Virus record (IMG/VR): IMGVR_UViG_3300028840_003497
Span: 1-64,000 of that record
Reading direction: 5' to 3' (one strand)
DNA length: 64,000 bases
DNA from: a virus
Under the pieces are notes generated by a model. That model was not told the DNA's origin. It made no database searches and saw only the letters and a program-made list of their open reading frames with translations. The translations under genes and the position numbers were made by a program. Shown here one piece after another: positions 37,136 through 46,800 of the stretch; position 1 is the stretch's first letter; each line of letters begins with the position of its first letter.

Positions 37136-37852
37136 CTACTCCTTCTTTTCTGATGGCTTCTTGCCCGTTAGAACCTCAAAGGCTGCGTCATTTATCTTCT
37201 GCACGATCGAAAAGACCTCCCGCTCAGAAACACCATTCCTTTTCAACCCCTTTAGCGTCACATCAGAAATATCACTGAGGACACCATTGAGCTGCGTCTC
37301 GTCCATGTCCTTGGTCGAGATGATAGCTTTCTTGATGTCGTCTGGAAGGTTGTCAGTTTCAATCGAGGACTCTGGATCGGCAACGGCCTTCTTCTTGCCT
37401 TTGTCGTCGTCCTTCTTTTTTTCGGGATCGTCCTTGTCCTTGTCGTCGTCACCACCGTCCTTATCCTTCTCGCCGTCCTTATCCTTATAGTCAGCGTCGG
37501 ATGCGTTGGGATCGAGTGGCTTCGCGCCTGTGTCCGCAGGGGTAGGATCCCCTGCCTCCCCCATCGCGATCAGTTTCTGCTGCACACGAGCATCCAAAGA
37601 TGTGTCGTGCAACTGATCCTGGACCACAGTGGGTGGATCCACTTCCAATGAAGCAAACAGGTAAAGATCCGATTTGTAGAACTTGGTATCGCCTGTAGAC
37701 TCGCGCACAATTAAACCGAACGGCGTAACCGAAAACACAGTCCCACGAGCATGGGCCACTCCCATTTTCGTGCGAATTTCGACCGCCTCTCCGTCTCCAA
37801 ACTTCCCAGCCGGAATCGTATCATCCAGCCGTCTTTCGTGATCCAGACCCAT
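37136..37852 (-). CDS. Head-associated protein with Asp/Lys low-complexity linker
   Basis: 238 residues. N-terminal 90 residues form a beta-barrel-like part (EIRTKMGVAHARGTVFSVTP, FGLIVRESTGDTKFYKSD). Residues 115-160 are Asp/Lys repeats (KDKDGEKDKDGGDDDKDKDD). The C-terminal 75 form a helical domain (PDDIKKAIISTKDMDETQLN). Between neck and capsid genes; perhaps a head completion factor. Function unknown. Confidence 0.55.
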   Translation of the reverse strand: MGLDHERRLDDTIPAGKFGDGEAVEIRTKMGVAHARGTVFSVTPFGLIVRESTGDTKFYKSDLYLFASLEVDPPTVVQDQLHDTSLDARVQQKLIAMGEAGDPTPADTGAKPLDPNASDADYKDKDGEKDKDGGDDDKDKDDPEKKKDDDKGKKKAVADPESSIETDNLPDDIKKAIISTKDMDETQLNGVLSDISDVTLKGLKRNGVSEREVFSIVQKINDAAFEVLTGKKPSEKKE

Positions 37853-37861
37853 TGACTCCTC

Positions 37862-38410
37862 CTAGCGGTGCTTGTCCTCGATGTGATCAATAATCCCCTT
37901 CTCGGTTTTGAGGATCTTCTCTTCACCTTCGCGTTTACACACGAGACATTCGAAGCGACCGTCGTCCGTCTCTTCGTAATCGAAATCGCCGTTCCCATTG
38001 GGAGAGATAGTTACCTCGTCATCCTCAGTCCCAAGCTCTCCGTCTTCACCTGGATCGATCTCCGCCGTCATCGCCCCTACGTCAACCGTGATGGGCTTGT
38101 CGTCCCCTTTGGGCTCGTCATCGACATCCATCTCGGGCTCGTCGACTGGATCCTCAGACTTCGGCGCTACAAGGGCCTCCTCTTTGATCTCACGGAATTT
38201 GTCAGTATTGACCTCTACGATAAAACCGGCATCGACCGCTGCGCTCATATCCACATTGACATCAACATCGGAAATCTTGCCAGGAATGAACGGAACATAT
38301 CGTTGCATCATCACGTCCGGCTGATTGCCAGGCTTCGGAATGACTTCGATCCCGAGATGAGTACATGGTTTTTTCTGCTGCCGGGTCAACATGAATTGCT
38401 TATTCGGCAT
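37862..38410 (-). CDS. Head-region protein with C-terminal C2H2 zinc finger
   Basis: 182 residues from the ATG at 38410, seven bases after GAAGGAG; a longer in-frame start lies in the terminator. N-terminus basic (MPNKQFMLTRQQKKPCTHLG), a middle acidic linker, and a C-terminal finger FECLVCKREGEEK ... IIDHIEDKHR with Cys-x2-Cys and His-x4-His. First gene after the capsid gene's terminator. Function unknown. Confidence 0.6.
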   Translation of the reverse strand: MPNKQFMLTRQQKKPCTHLGIEVIPKPGNQPDVMMQRYVPFIPGKISDVDVNVDMSAAVDAGFIVEVNTDKFREIKEEALVAPKSEDPVDEPEMDVDDEPKGDDKPITVDVGAMTAEIDPGEDGELGTEDDEVTISPNGNGDFDYEETDDGRFECLVCKREGEEKILKTEKGIIDHIEDKHR

Positions 38411-38425
38411 GATAATTTCTCCTTC

Positions 38426-38467
38426 AAAAAAAAGGGGCCGCGCCGGTTGAGTTACCGACCCGGCCCC
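38426..38467 (-). terminator. Intrinsic terminator after the major capsid gene
   Basis: Transcribed strand: GGGGCCG and CGGCCCC arms (38467-38461 with 38440-38434), a second inner pairing TCGGT/ACCGG, then eight T (38433-38426). It lies 39 bases after the capsid stop. Some read-through must feed the genes beyond. Confidence 0.85.
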
Positions 38468-38505
38468 TGGATTCACACGTCTATCTGACGTCCTACCTCA
38501 ACCCC

Positions 38506-40131
38506 CTACAGAGTTGTGGTTACAACCGGCAGACCAGATACTGTGATCGTGCCATAGTACTCTGGACGTAGCATCCGAGTTGCATACCGAGTCCTCACGC
38601 CCTTGCGGAACGTGAAATCATTTGGATCGAGGAAGGTCGGGGTGACCTGCAGCGGCACGTAGGGTGCGTAAACGTACCCAGCGTCGATGAAGGAATTACC
38701 CTTGAGACCGACCAGGATCTGGTTGGCAGGCATGTACGGATCTTGGTAAACTGCATACTTGCGCAGCAGCGTTCCGATCCGGGCAATACCGTAGTTGGCA
38801 GTAACAGGACCGTAGCTCGCAGCCTGTACATTCTGCTCGATGCTGGCAAAGTCTCCATGCGTCGAGAGCTGATCAAGCAACCCACCAATGCCCGGGGGTA
38901 CAACAATAAAGTTGGCCGGGGCACGTCCTGATGTCCTGTGGATCTCTGCCGAGAGCGCACTGATCTGCGTGATCAACTGACGGATGCTCTCAATCTCACC
39001 CGGGATACCTGGAGCATAAGTGTACGGAATCGAATGCGCCGCCCCATTGACGAGGTCAGTAATGATCTCGCGGTCCACTTCCAGCATAACCTCATTGGAG
39101 AATGTGCTTACCAACTCAGCCTCTGCGTCCATCCCGTGCAATGCACGAAGATCATCCACAGCCTCTACTGTCCAGCGAGCCTTCAGTTTGCGACTCTCAG
39201 CCTGCACAGTGTGAAGAGCGATATCCAAGCTGATGCTGGGAATCTCCGCTCCATCGGTGTAGCCAACCAATTCCCAATTCACAAAGTACTGGAAATAGAT
39301 GACTGTGTTGTTGGTGAAGTTGGAAGCCGATCCACCGGATCCGAGAGGAGTAACCGCCCACTGACCGTTGGTCACATCAAACGTACCACAGACCTGAGTT
39401 CCCGATGGGTTCAGATCGTCGATGAGGTTACCAGCATCGTTCATCGTTGCTTCGACCTCTGTCGGAGCATTTGCATTGTCCGCATCGTTGCAGCGGAAGA
39501 ATGCCTTCACGTAGAACGTGCGCTGTCCAGCAGTTCCGTTTGCACGGATTGGCGACCAGTCGGTCACTGCACAATTGGTCGAACCCTGGTTCAGGGTCGC
39601 CGTGGCAGTTCCAGTGTCTGTACAGACAGCATCGTAGTCGTTGAACTCAGAGCTGTAGTACTTCGCAAAGTTCTGGTTAAGATTGTCCCCAGCTTCCAAC
39701 TCGCCACCATAAGCCATGTCGGTCGGGTTGTTGGCGATCGCAGCCTGTGGCAGTTTGGTGCCTTTGCGTCCGTCATACTTTTTCTCGTAGTAGAAAACGC
39801 CTCCAATGGGGGACGTCATCGGCTGAACCGATACCAGCTGGTTGGCGATCAAGTTCGGGAAAACCCGACGCAGGATCGGGAACACATATTTCGTGAACGC
39901 GCCAGCGTTTGTGCTCAGGGTGTCCTCATGGAAAGACTTGATGTGCTCCATCTCGTTTTCCAGAAGAATCGCCGTCGCTTTTTTGGTGTATCCGTTGTCG
40001 TGTTGAACCGGAATACCCTCCAGAAGATCGCCCCATTTGCCAACGCATGCGCCAGCGTAGCTGTTATCGTGGATGGTTTTCGGTCCGGCTTGCTCCAGGA
40101 TTGCCCTGGCTTCTGTGCTTTCGATGCCCAT
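38506..40131 (-). CDS. Major capsid protein, gp23-like
   Basis: 541 residues (T4 gp23: 521). Features: FPILRRVFPNLIANQLVSVQ, PMTSPIGGVFYYEKKYDG, LKARWTVEAVDDLRALHGMD, AEAELVSTFSNEVMLEVDRE and the C-terminal MLRPEYYGTITVSG, all as in T4-type major capsid proteins (HK97 fold). Residues 60-75 (MEHIKSFHEDTLSTNAG) could hold the protease cut that removes the N-terminal propeptide, near EDT. An inserted part (185-285) is Thr/Asn-rich. The gene has its own terminator, fitting high expression. Confidence 0.93.
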   Translation of the reverse strand: MGIESTEARAILEQAGPKTIHDNSYAGACVGKWGDLLEGIPVQHDNGYTKKATAILLENEMEHIKSFHEDTLSTNAGAFTKYVFPILRRVFPNLIANQLVSVQPMTSPIGGVFYYEKKYDGRKGTKLPQAAIANNPTDMAYGGELEAGDNLNQNFAKYYSSEFNDYDAVCTDTGTATATLNQGSTNCAVTDWSPIRANGTAGQRTFYVKAFFRCNDADNANAPTEVEATMNDAGNLIDDLNPSGTQVCGTFDVTNGQWAVTPLGSGGSASNFTNNTVIYFQYFVNWELVGYTDGAEIPSISLDIALHTVQAESRKLKARWTVEAVDDLRALHGMDAEAELVSTFSNEVMLEVDREIITDLVNGAAHSIPYTYAPGIPGEIESIRQLITQISALSAEIHRTSGRAPANFIVVPPGIGGLLDQLSTHGDFASIEQNVQAASYGPVTANYGIARIGTLLRKYAVYQDPYMPANQILVGLKGNSFIDAGYVYAPYVPLQVTPTFLDPNDFTFRKGVRTRYATRMLRPEYYGTITVSGLPVVTTTL

Positions 40132-40162
40132 TTCTTTTCTCCTCGTTCGTGGTTGTGACAGC

Positions 40163-41788
40163 CTAATCCAGATTTCCTAGACCGGCCAAGCGCTTCATGT
40201 AGGACATATCGTTCCCTAGATCATCGCTCCTACGACGCATGGAAACTTTACTTTCGTCCTCATTCAGCTGTTCCTGCTCCTGCCGCTCACCCATGCCACG
40301 CTGTAGTTTTCTGCGCGCATCCATGAGTTGCTGCTCAGAGACATCTCGGACTCCCTTCTCCGTCACCAACTTGTCAACCACGGCCTCCGAGGATACATCC
40401 TCTAATAGACCAAGCAACTGTCTACCATTTGCCAACCCAACAACCTTGTCGTGCTTATAGACCTCAATCTTGAGCGTGCGCTTTGCCTCTTCGGCTTCCT
40501 CCAGCGCCTTTGCCCGAGACTCCTCAGCCTCTTGCACGCGGCTCTCAGCATCTGAACGCTGAGCATCTGCCTCCATACCTACTTCTACAGCTTTCTTCAG
40601 TTTCGCATTCAACGATTCTACCCTCTCCGTGAGGAGGGACAATTTCTCTATCATTACTGCGTTTTCTGCCAGCAGTTCGGCATCTTCTTTTGTAACCATT
40701 CCCTCGTCGGTCCTCTCGGGCAGGTCCGCGAGGATCGTAGCGAGTTTCTCTTTGGCATCGTCCAGGTCTACAAATTTATGCTTCGCGACCAATTTACGAA
40801 TAGACTCTGCCATCGGATGCCCACCAATTTCGCGCTCTATGTACTCCATGCACTCAGCACGGACAGCACGCTCTTCATTCTTCTCTGCCGACTCCATAGC
40901 CTCGGCAACTTCGATATCTTTGGCTTTCGCTGCATCCGCCAATGCTCGCTCGTCCTCAGTCGCCTGGAACGGAGCTACCATCTCCCAAATAGCCGAGAGA
41001 ATCGCTTTCGATCCTCCAATGTCCGGATCGGATGCATACTCCTCGCGCAACTCGCTAGAGATGTCTTCCTTGGCCTCCAAGAGCCCCTCAGCGAGCTGTT
41101 TCTGGAACGCCTCGGACATCTCATCTCGCACACGCTGTTCGGCCTCAGCAACCGCCTCGTCGACGCCCTTGTTGACCTTGATCTTCGCCTTGGAAATCGC
41201 ATCCTCTTGCAGGGATGAAGCTACCTCGGGAAACTCGTCAAGAAACATCTGCGCGATGTCAGGCTGGTTCTCGTCAACATCCTCAGTAAAAATACCAGGA
41301 ACCGCCGACTTTACCGCTGGATCGGCCACGAAGTCCCAGGTCTTTAGAACGAAATCATCCTGAACAACCTCTCCCTCTGTCTTGGGATCATGGGACGGCT
41401 TGGTAGATCCAAAGCCACGAGATGAAATGCCTATCTGCACGTTTGCTTCGATCAACGCCTTCAGAGTCTTTCCCTCTGGAGTGTTCAGGATCTCAGCCTC
41501 TCCGACAACGACACCATCCTTTATCTTAAGACCAGTAATAACGTGTGACACACGCTTCAGACTCGTCTTGCCATCTGTTGGATGATCCAATTCACCCAAG
41601 ACCCTCCGTGAAGATATATCCTCGGACAGGCGTTTAATCTCGCGAAGCATCAGTGTCTCTGGATAAATACGGCCATTCTGTGTGGGAACACCAACACGAC
41701 CAAATTCACCGCGAGCTATTACTTTGCCGCCAGCCGCCTCGGTAAGGGTAAGCTGTACTGGACTCGATTCGATTAAAAGATTCGGCAT
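40163..41788 (-). CDS. Prohead protease (gp21-like) fused to a scaffold-like coiled coil
   Basis: 541 residues from the ATG at 41788; longer starts lie in another gene. Residues 25-165 are a peptidase S77 domain: QNGRIYPETLMLREIKR, GELDHPTDG (His69), HVITGLKIKDGVVVGEAEIL and NVQIGISSRGFGS (catalytic Ser122 or 123). T4 gp21 has about 212 residues; here 370 residues of charged helix follow, with long coiled coils (e.g. about 395-455), like a scaffold protein. The fusion would place protease and core in one chain. Ends in SYMKRLAGLGNLD. Cleaves head proteins after Glu in related phages. Confidence 0.88.
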   Translation of the reverse strand: MPNLLIESSPVQLTLTEAAGGKVIARGEFGRVGVPTQNGRIYPETLMLREIKRLSEDISSRRVLGELDHPTDGKTSLKRVSHVITGLKIKDGVVVGEAEILNTPEGKTLKALIEANVQIGISSRGFGSTKPSHDPKTEGEVVQDDFVLKTWDFVADPAVKSAVPGIFTEDVDENQPDIAQMFLDEFPEVASSLQEDAISKAKIKVNKGVDEAVAEAEQRVRDEMSEAFQKQLAEGLLEAKEDISSELREEYASDPDIGGSKAILSAIWEMVAPFQATEDERALADAAKAKDIEVAEAMESAEKNEERAVRAECMEYIEREIGGHPMAESIRKLVAKHKFVDLDDAKEKLATILADLPERTDEGMVTKEDAELLAENAVMIEKLSLLTERVESLNAKLKKAVEVGMEADAQRSDAESRVQEAEESRAKALEEAEEAKRTLKIEVYKHDKVVGLANGRQLLGLLEDVSSEAVVDKLVTEKGVRDVSEQQLMDARRKLQRGMGERQEQEQLNEDESKVSMRRRSDDLGNDMSYMKRLAGLGNLD

Positions 41789-41792
41789 TGTA

Positions 41793-41990
41793 TCATCCTT
41801 TTTTGCCAGTCTTGCTTCTCCAACGCCGGATGCGTGTTCTAGCAAGCGGGTTCCTGTCGAGCTTACGCTTGGCTTCCGGGGAGACTCGTCGATCTGTCTT
41901 TTTCCCATCACCGCGAGCAGCTTTCTTGAGCGACTCAAACCCTACCAGCTCCTTTCGCCCCGACGGAGTTCCCGTGCGACGTCGCCACAC
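41793..41990 (-). CDS. Small basic head-core protein candidate
   Basis: 65 residues, probable GTG start at 41990 with a weak site; an upstream in-frame CTG would add TSRLGEAV-type residues. Very basic (RRRTGTPSGRKE; KRKLDRNPLARTRIRRWRSK). In T4 small core proteins (gp67, gp68) lie between portal and protease genes, the place held here. No sequence match claimed. Confidence 0.5.
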   Translation of the reverse strand: MWRRRTGTPSGRKELVGFESLKKAARGDGKKTDRRVSPEAKRKLDRNPLARTRIRRWRSKTGKKG

Positions 41991-42010
41991 GGCTTCACCG
42001 AGACGGCTTG

Positions 42011-43003
42011 TCAGTTTCCCAACGTGTCCTCACCACCGATTCGATCCAAAGATTTATGGATCAGAGTGAGCACAGGTTTGATCTCCGATATGAACTCGTC
42101 CACTTCCATCACATCTTCGTCGATCCTACCGGCATCCCAGGACGCCAAGACAGGCTCGTAAGCCTCTGTGAAAACGCGGGTCACGGCCTCGTCGTTGAAC
42201 TCCTCGGAAAGGAGATCGAACACATTGCCGATCATCTCAATCAACTCATCGCGCAGAGTCTCGGATGCTTCCTGGCTGTCCTCCATGAGACCCATCAGCT
42301 CGGCTGCGAACGGAGACTCGACTCCCTCTCGCCTGGCCGCCACACGAGCAGATTTGCGCTCAGATTTCTTGCCAGCGCCACCCTTCGCCCACTTTTTCTT
42401 TTTGCGACTTTCCTTGGCCACTTTACCTGCTCCGCCCATCGCCTTCACGGTGGGCTCACATCCTGGTTTCCCCTTCTTGGCGCGAGTACCCTCGGGACAC
42501 TGCCTGGATTTCTTTTTCGTAGTCTTGCCAGCCACGTGACGCCTGACAACCTTGGCGGCCCTCTCGGCAATCAGGAAGTCGACGACCTCCTCGGCCCGCT
42601 CCTTCAGCTCATCAGAAGCATCCTCTGGGAGTTCCTTGGACTTTAGTGCCTCCAGGATCTCATCGATGTCCTCAGACTTGAGACCCTCAAAAGGAATCTC
42701 CATAATAGCATCGAAAAGCTCGATGTTGACCCCGACAGCCTCCAAGGGATCGATGCTTTCATCCTGATCGTCGCCCTCTTGGTCATCGTCCTCGGCCTTC
42801 TTGTACCCACACTTTGTACACTTGCCGTCCTTCATGTCGGCCTTGCACTTCGGGCACATCTTGTCCTCTTCCTCAACAGAATCATTGGTGCCCTCGGTCA
42901 GCGGGATGCCGCCGAGTAGTGCTTGCTCCTGCATGTTGAATCCTGGAATACCAAGGCCCTGCAGATCCTCATCGAGAGAGGTGTTGATGGTACGCTTTCC
43001 CAT
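42011..43003 (-). CDS. Head core/scaffold candidate with zinc ribbon
   Basis: 330 residues from the ATG at 43003 (GAGGAG upstream). Residues near 45-70 carry MCPKCKADMKDGKCTKCGYK, a four-Cys ribbon. An acidic part follows, then a Lys-rich section (KTTKKKSRQCPEGTRAKKGK; SRKKKKWAKGGAGKKSERKS) and an acidic helical C-terminus. Located between portal and protease, so probably a prohead component. Function inferred from position. Confidence 0.55.
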   Translation of the reverse strand: MGKRTINTSLDEDLQGLGIPGFNMQEQALLGGIPLTEGTNDSVEEEDKMCPKCKADMKDGKCTKCGYKKAEDDDQEGDDQDESIDPLEAVGVNIELFDAIMEIPFEGLKSEDIDEILEALKSKELPEDASDELKERAEEVVDFLIAERAAKVVRRHVAGKTTKKKSRQCPEGTRAKKGKPGCEPTVKAMGGAGKVAKESRKKKKWAKGGAGKKSERKSARVAARREGVESPFAAELMGLMEDSQEASETLRDELIEMIGNVFDLLSEEFNDEAVTRVFTEAYEPVLASWDAGRIDEDVMEVDEFISEIKPVLTLIHKSLDRIGGEDTLGN

Positions 43004-43007
43004 TGTT

Positions 43008-43871
43008 CTACTCCTCATTGTTGGTGGGCTGTGACCTTATTTTCATGTAGGTGGTCACGACAGCCATTGTTTTTGCTCGCTCAGCAAGCCTGTCATGTGC
43101 TTCTGCCATGCGCCCGACATCTTCGGTTCGCATCAACTTTTCGGCCTTGCCGAGCAAGCCACCAATGACCTGCGCTTCAACTTTCAACGATCCACAGATA
43201 GCACTAAAAAACTCATCTTGATCCTGATCAAACACCATCTTGGCACATTCGTCAACCATCTCCGTTACCAAGTTAGCAACGAGAGTTAACCCTTCGCGCA
43301 ACTCCCCTTCAAATTCCGGGAGCTTAGATGATGCTATTTTTTTAAATTTTGTAGACGGGAATGGAGCCTCGATCTCGCGAATTTTTCCATACAAGGTCGT
43401 GCGAATTTGCTCCGCGTTAGCCTCGTACATTCCAAACCAATCCGCATTGACAATAGCCTCGTCAATCTGATCCAGCACTTCTGATACCCAGTAATGTTCG
43501 TCTTTGGTCAGAAGCTGAGACACTTCGCGAACTTGAGTTCGCGACAATCCTTTTCCCTTTGCAACCCCTTCAGACAATACTCGCAACCGATCAGCAACGA
43601 AACGCGGGATGTCCTCATCCTCGATGACTGGAATATCCTTCGTAGGCTTCGCCTTGATGCCCTTCACGTCGTCACCCTCGATTTCATAAGTAACCTTTAA
43701 AATCTGACCATCGGAATCCATTGCATAGGCATGCTTGGCGTGGGATGCGATAACACGCACTGGGGAATCCCCGAAATGCTCGGTGATAGAATTCTGAATA
43801 ATCAGAGATCGGTGCTCCAGGCTGTTTTTGAACTTTTTATCGATCGCTGAACCCTGAATATACGGCATCAT
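43008..43871 (-). CDS. Head-associated protein of unknown function
   Basis: 287 residues directly after the portal gene. N-terminal sheet (HAKHAYAMDSDGQILKVTYE), central and C-terminal helices (EVLDQIDEAIVNADWFGMYE; REGLTLVANLVTEMVDECAK), ending TTYMKIRSQPTNNEE. No family recognised. A palindrome copy is embedded in codons 110-115 (LSRTQVRE). Confidence 0.55.
   Translation of the reverse strand: MMPYIQGSAIDKKFKNSLEHRSLIIQNSITEHFGDSPVRVIASHAKHAYAMDSDGQILKVTYEIEGDDVKGIKAKPTKDIPVIEDEDIPRFVADRLRVLSEGVAKGKGLSRTQVREVSQLLTKDEHYWVSEVLDQIDEAIVNADWFGMYEANAEQIRTTLYGKIREIEAPFPSTKFKKIASSKLPEFEGELREGLTLVANLVTEMVDECAKMVFDQDQDEFFSAICGSLKVEAQVIGGLLGKAEKLMRTEDVGRMAEAHDRLAERAKTMAVVTTYMKIRSQPTNNEE
43528..43541. 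repeat. Dispersed palindrome, copy 8
   Basis: CGAACTTGAGTTCG with CGC/GCG flanks, inside the coding sequence at 43008-43871, read as R-T-Q-V-R. Confidence 0.8.
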
Positions 43872-43877
43872 TAACCC

Positions 43878-46800
43878 CTATCCCGAGATTGCCCTTTTCC
43901 GAATAGTCTTCTCAATTTCGACCATCCTTCGATCGAGCTTCTCAAATCTTTTTAACACTTCTGGAAACGTTTGACCAGCCTCTTGTAATACCTTCTTCAG
44001 GCCAATCAACTCACTACCCATCTTTGATTCTTGTGATAAACCAGCAGCACCTTTCCCCTCGGGCATGTCCTGAAGCTGCGGATACATACGCATTATATCT
44101 GCCTGCGTCGACGCTTCCTTCTTCATTTCACCGTCGACCTCATCCTCTTTGTCCTTAGAAATAAGACTCGCGTCATCATCTGTGAAGTGGAAGACATGCT
44201 GCAGGATCCATGGTTTGCTCGCCCACTCTGCCATCGAGGACGCGAGGGCCGCCTGTGCATTCATCACTTCAATTTGCTGCATTTCGAAGATCGCACTCGG
44301 AACGGTCATTTTAAGCTTCCACTCAATGGAGTCCGGATCAATGTTCAACGCCGCCATGTGGATCCGCAGAACCTTCCGCATCCCCATTATAAACTCACGC
44401 TGAACCCTCATGCACGCTCTCGCGAACCGTACATCCGCAGCCGACAGAGTCTTATCCGTCTCGCCACGATCATCACCAATCCCCAGATATCCCCTGGGAA
44501 CTTTGACTGCCGTGACGAGTTTACCCTGGAAGTACTCGACGTCATCCATCATCTGAACATCTGGCCCAGCAATGGTCTCGATCCTCGTAGATTCCTTGCC
44601 ACCCCGCGTAGGGATCCAGAAATCCTCATGTGGGCTGTTGCATACGACGACGCCAGCAGCAACACCGAAGTTATGACACCCATCAACAGTCAACGTGTAG
44701 GTATCTTCACGCTCCTTCAAGCGCTCGACAGAGACAACCTTGTGGTTAAAGGAACAAACACTCTCCTTAAATTCTGAAAAATCCTTGTAACCATGCGACC
44801 GATATGCCTTCAGAAGTAAATGGCGATGCGCTTTTTCAATCTTTCGAGGACTACCATCATTCAGCAATCTAAGTGCTTCCTTGTCCGAGCTTACAAACCC
44901 AGCAACAGCGTCCGCACTCGAACCCGGATTCTGACGCACAAATCTCTCTATTACATCTATGAATTCGCGAGAATACGATATTGTCCTAAATTCAGAATAC
45001 GCTTCTCTCGCATCATCAGTCCAGTACGCCTTCATCGCATCACTGCGAATCGCATTGTCCTGGGCGTGTTTCGGAGATCTGTTGTACTCCCGGATATGCC
45101 TCGCGCTATCCCTCCTCCGGTTCGTCTCGCTAATCATAGCAGACTTGCGATCCCTGTACCCAGGATCTTCGTGTAGCTTTTTCAAAGTTCGTGAAGCCGC
45201 GTCCTTGAGTCGCTGATCAAGGGCAGGATCATGTTTACGAGCCTCCGCAAGAGCCGCTCCTCCCATCTGACCAAGACGACAATGGTGCTCTGAATGCTCC
45301 TTGCGGGTCATGCTCTTCAGGAACCGAGGATCGTTGTTCAACTTACCCTGGTCGTGATGGATCAGTTTCCCCTTCTCGTAGATGCCACATGCACGAGCCA
45401 CCATGCGGTGCGTGTAAACATACTTCTTGGTCGCCGGATCGTAGACCTTTTCATACCCATCCAGACTGTCACCCTTGTCGAAAGAGGAAGCCGTTCGACG
45501 AAGCGGCATCAGCGAATCACCACATGCCAGATCCTCAGCATCCCGAACCTCGCCGCTCCTAAGAACGCATTTATGATCGGGCGTAACACGGAAAGATTCA
45601 CCATTATCCAATGTAACCCGGACCAACTCTGCATTTTTTCTGGTCTTGCCAGCCCAGACAACCTTGCCCGGAACAATCTTGTTACCATTCTTTCGGTCAA
45701 CACCATAGACCCACTGATCATCGCCAGATTTAAACGCTTCGGCCATCTCCACAACGGTCTTCTGCGTTCCATCCAGCATCGGAATCTCAGTATCCGCCGC
45801 GACGCAAAGAGGATTGTATCGAAAGTCCAATTTGCCAGTCGATGGATCGACCAGCTTAACCTTCTTGTATCCTCTCTTGACTTTCTTGACGAGCGCCATC
45901 GCTTCCTTCGGTGGGAGGTCTCCAGTGTCTACATAGAATGCAAACCGGCCAGGTGCCCTAGTCAACTTCTGGACGAGCGCAGTGTCCTCCATCAGCATGA
46001 GCCGCTTCCAGATCCAACGCGCCGAATCGAGTACGCTGTACCCATACTGCGCTCTCATCATCTTGGATCGGAGACGCCAATGAACAACCTGCCACGGATG
46101 AAAGAACGTAACTTTGGCCTTGCCTGGCTCGTCTTCCTTTTCCGTCGGAAGCTGCCCCTTCTTCATATGTTCAACGACAACGCCATACTCGAAATTAAAA
46201 GCCCCGCTCGCGTCCTGCACGAAACCAACGAGAGATCCCTTCTCGTCAACAATGCGTCGCATCGTCGGAACCGGCAACCAGTTCAAACCTACGACACCCT
46301 TCTCGTTGACTAATATCTCGGCGAAACAATTGCCGTACTTACTCAACGTCCGAACAGCAACCCAGATGTCTTCCTCGATGCGACACCTCCGATGCATACA
46401 GTCGTCAACAATATCACGGATCACTCTGTCGCGGGATATCCCCCAGATGGTCTTGCCATGAACACTGTCAGGAATCGTGGAGTCGTCGGAGTAGTAGTCC
46501 AGGGCCGCCGAATTGTGAACCACAACACCGTTGCAGACAAAGTTCGCATACCCCGGAACCGTCAAGTCGTACACCGGTTCGCCTCCTTCGATAGGCTCCA
46601 CCGACATCACACGATGATTTGCAGAGGCGCTCAGAAGATCATGTTCAACAGCTGCACGCTTTGCCTTGCTCCAGGAAACACCAAGAATCCTGGCCGCCCC
46701 AGCAATGTTTCCACCAGACTCAAGAGCAGCCTCAACATCTTCTCGGCCTAGATCGATACGATTCGGCTGTGCAAGACCGATCTTCTTCCGCCACTCCTCA

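Noticed and set aside
37390-37490. Asp/Lys repeat DNA as a tandem repeat element
   Set aside because: It is low-complexity coding sequence within 37136-37852 with irregular codons.
38938-40158. 406-codon plus-strand open frame
   Set aside because: Antisense to the major capsid protein; Val/Arg-rich composition fits a shadow frame.
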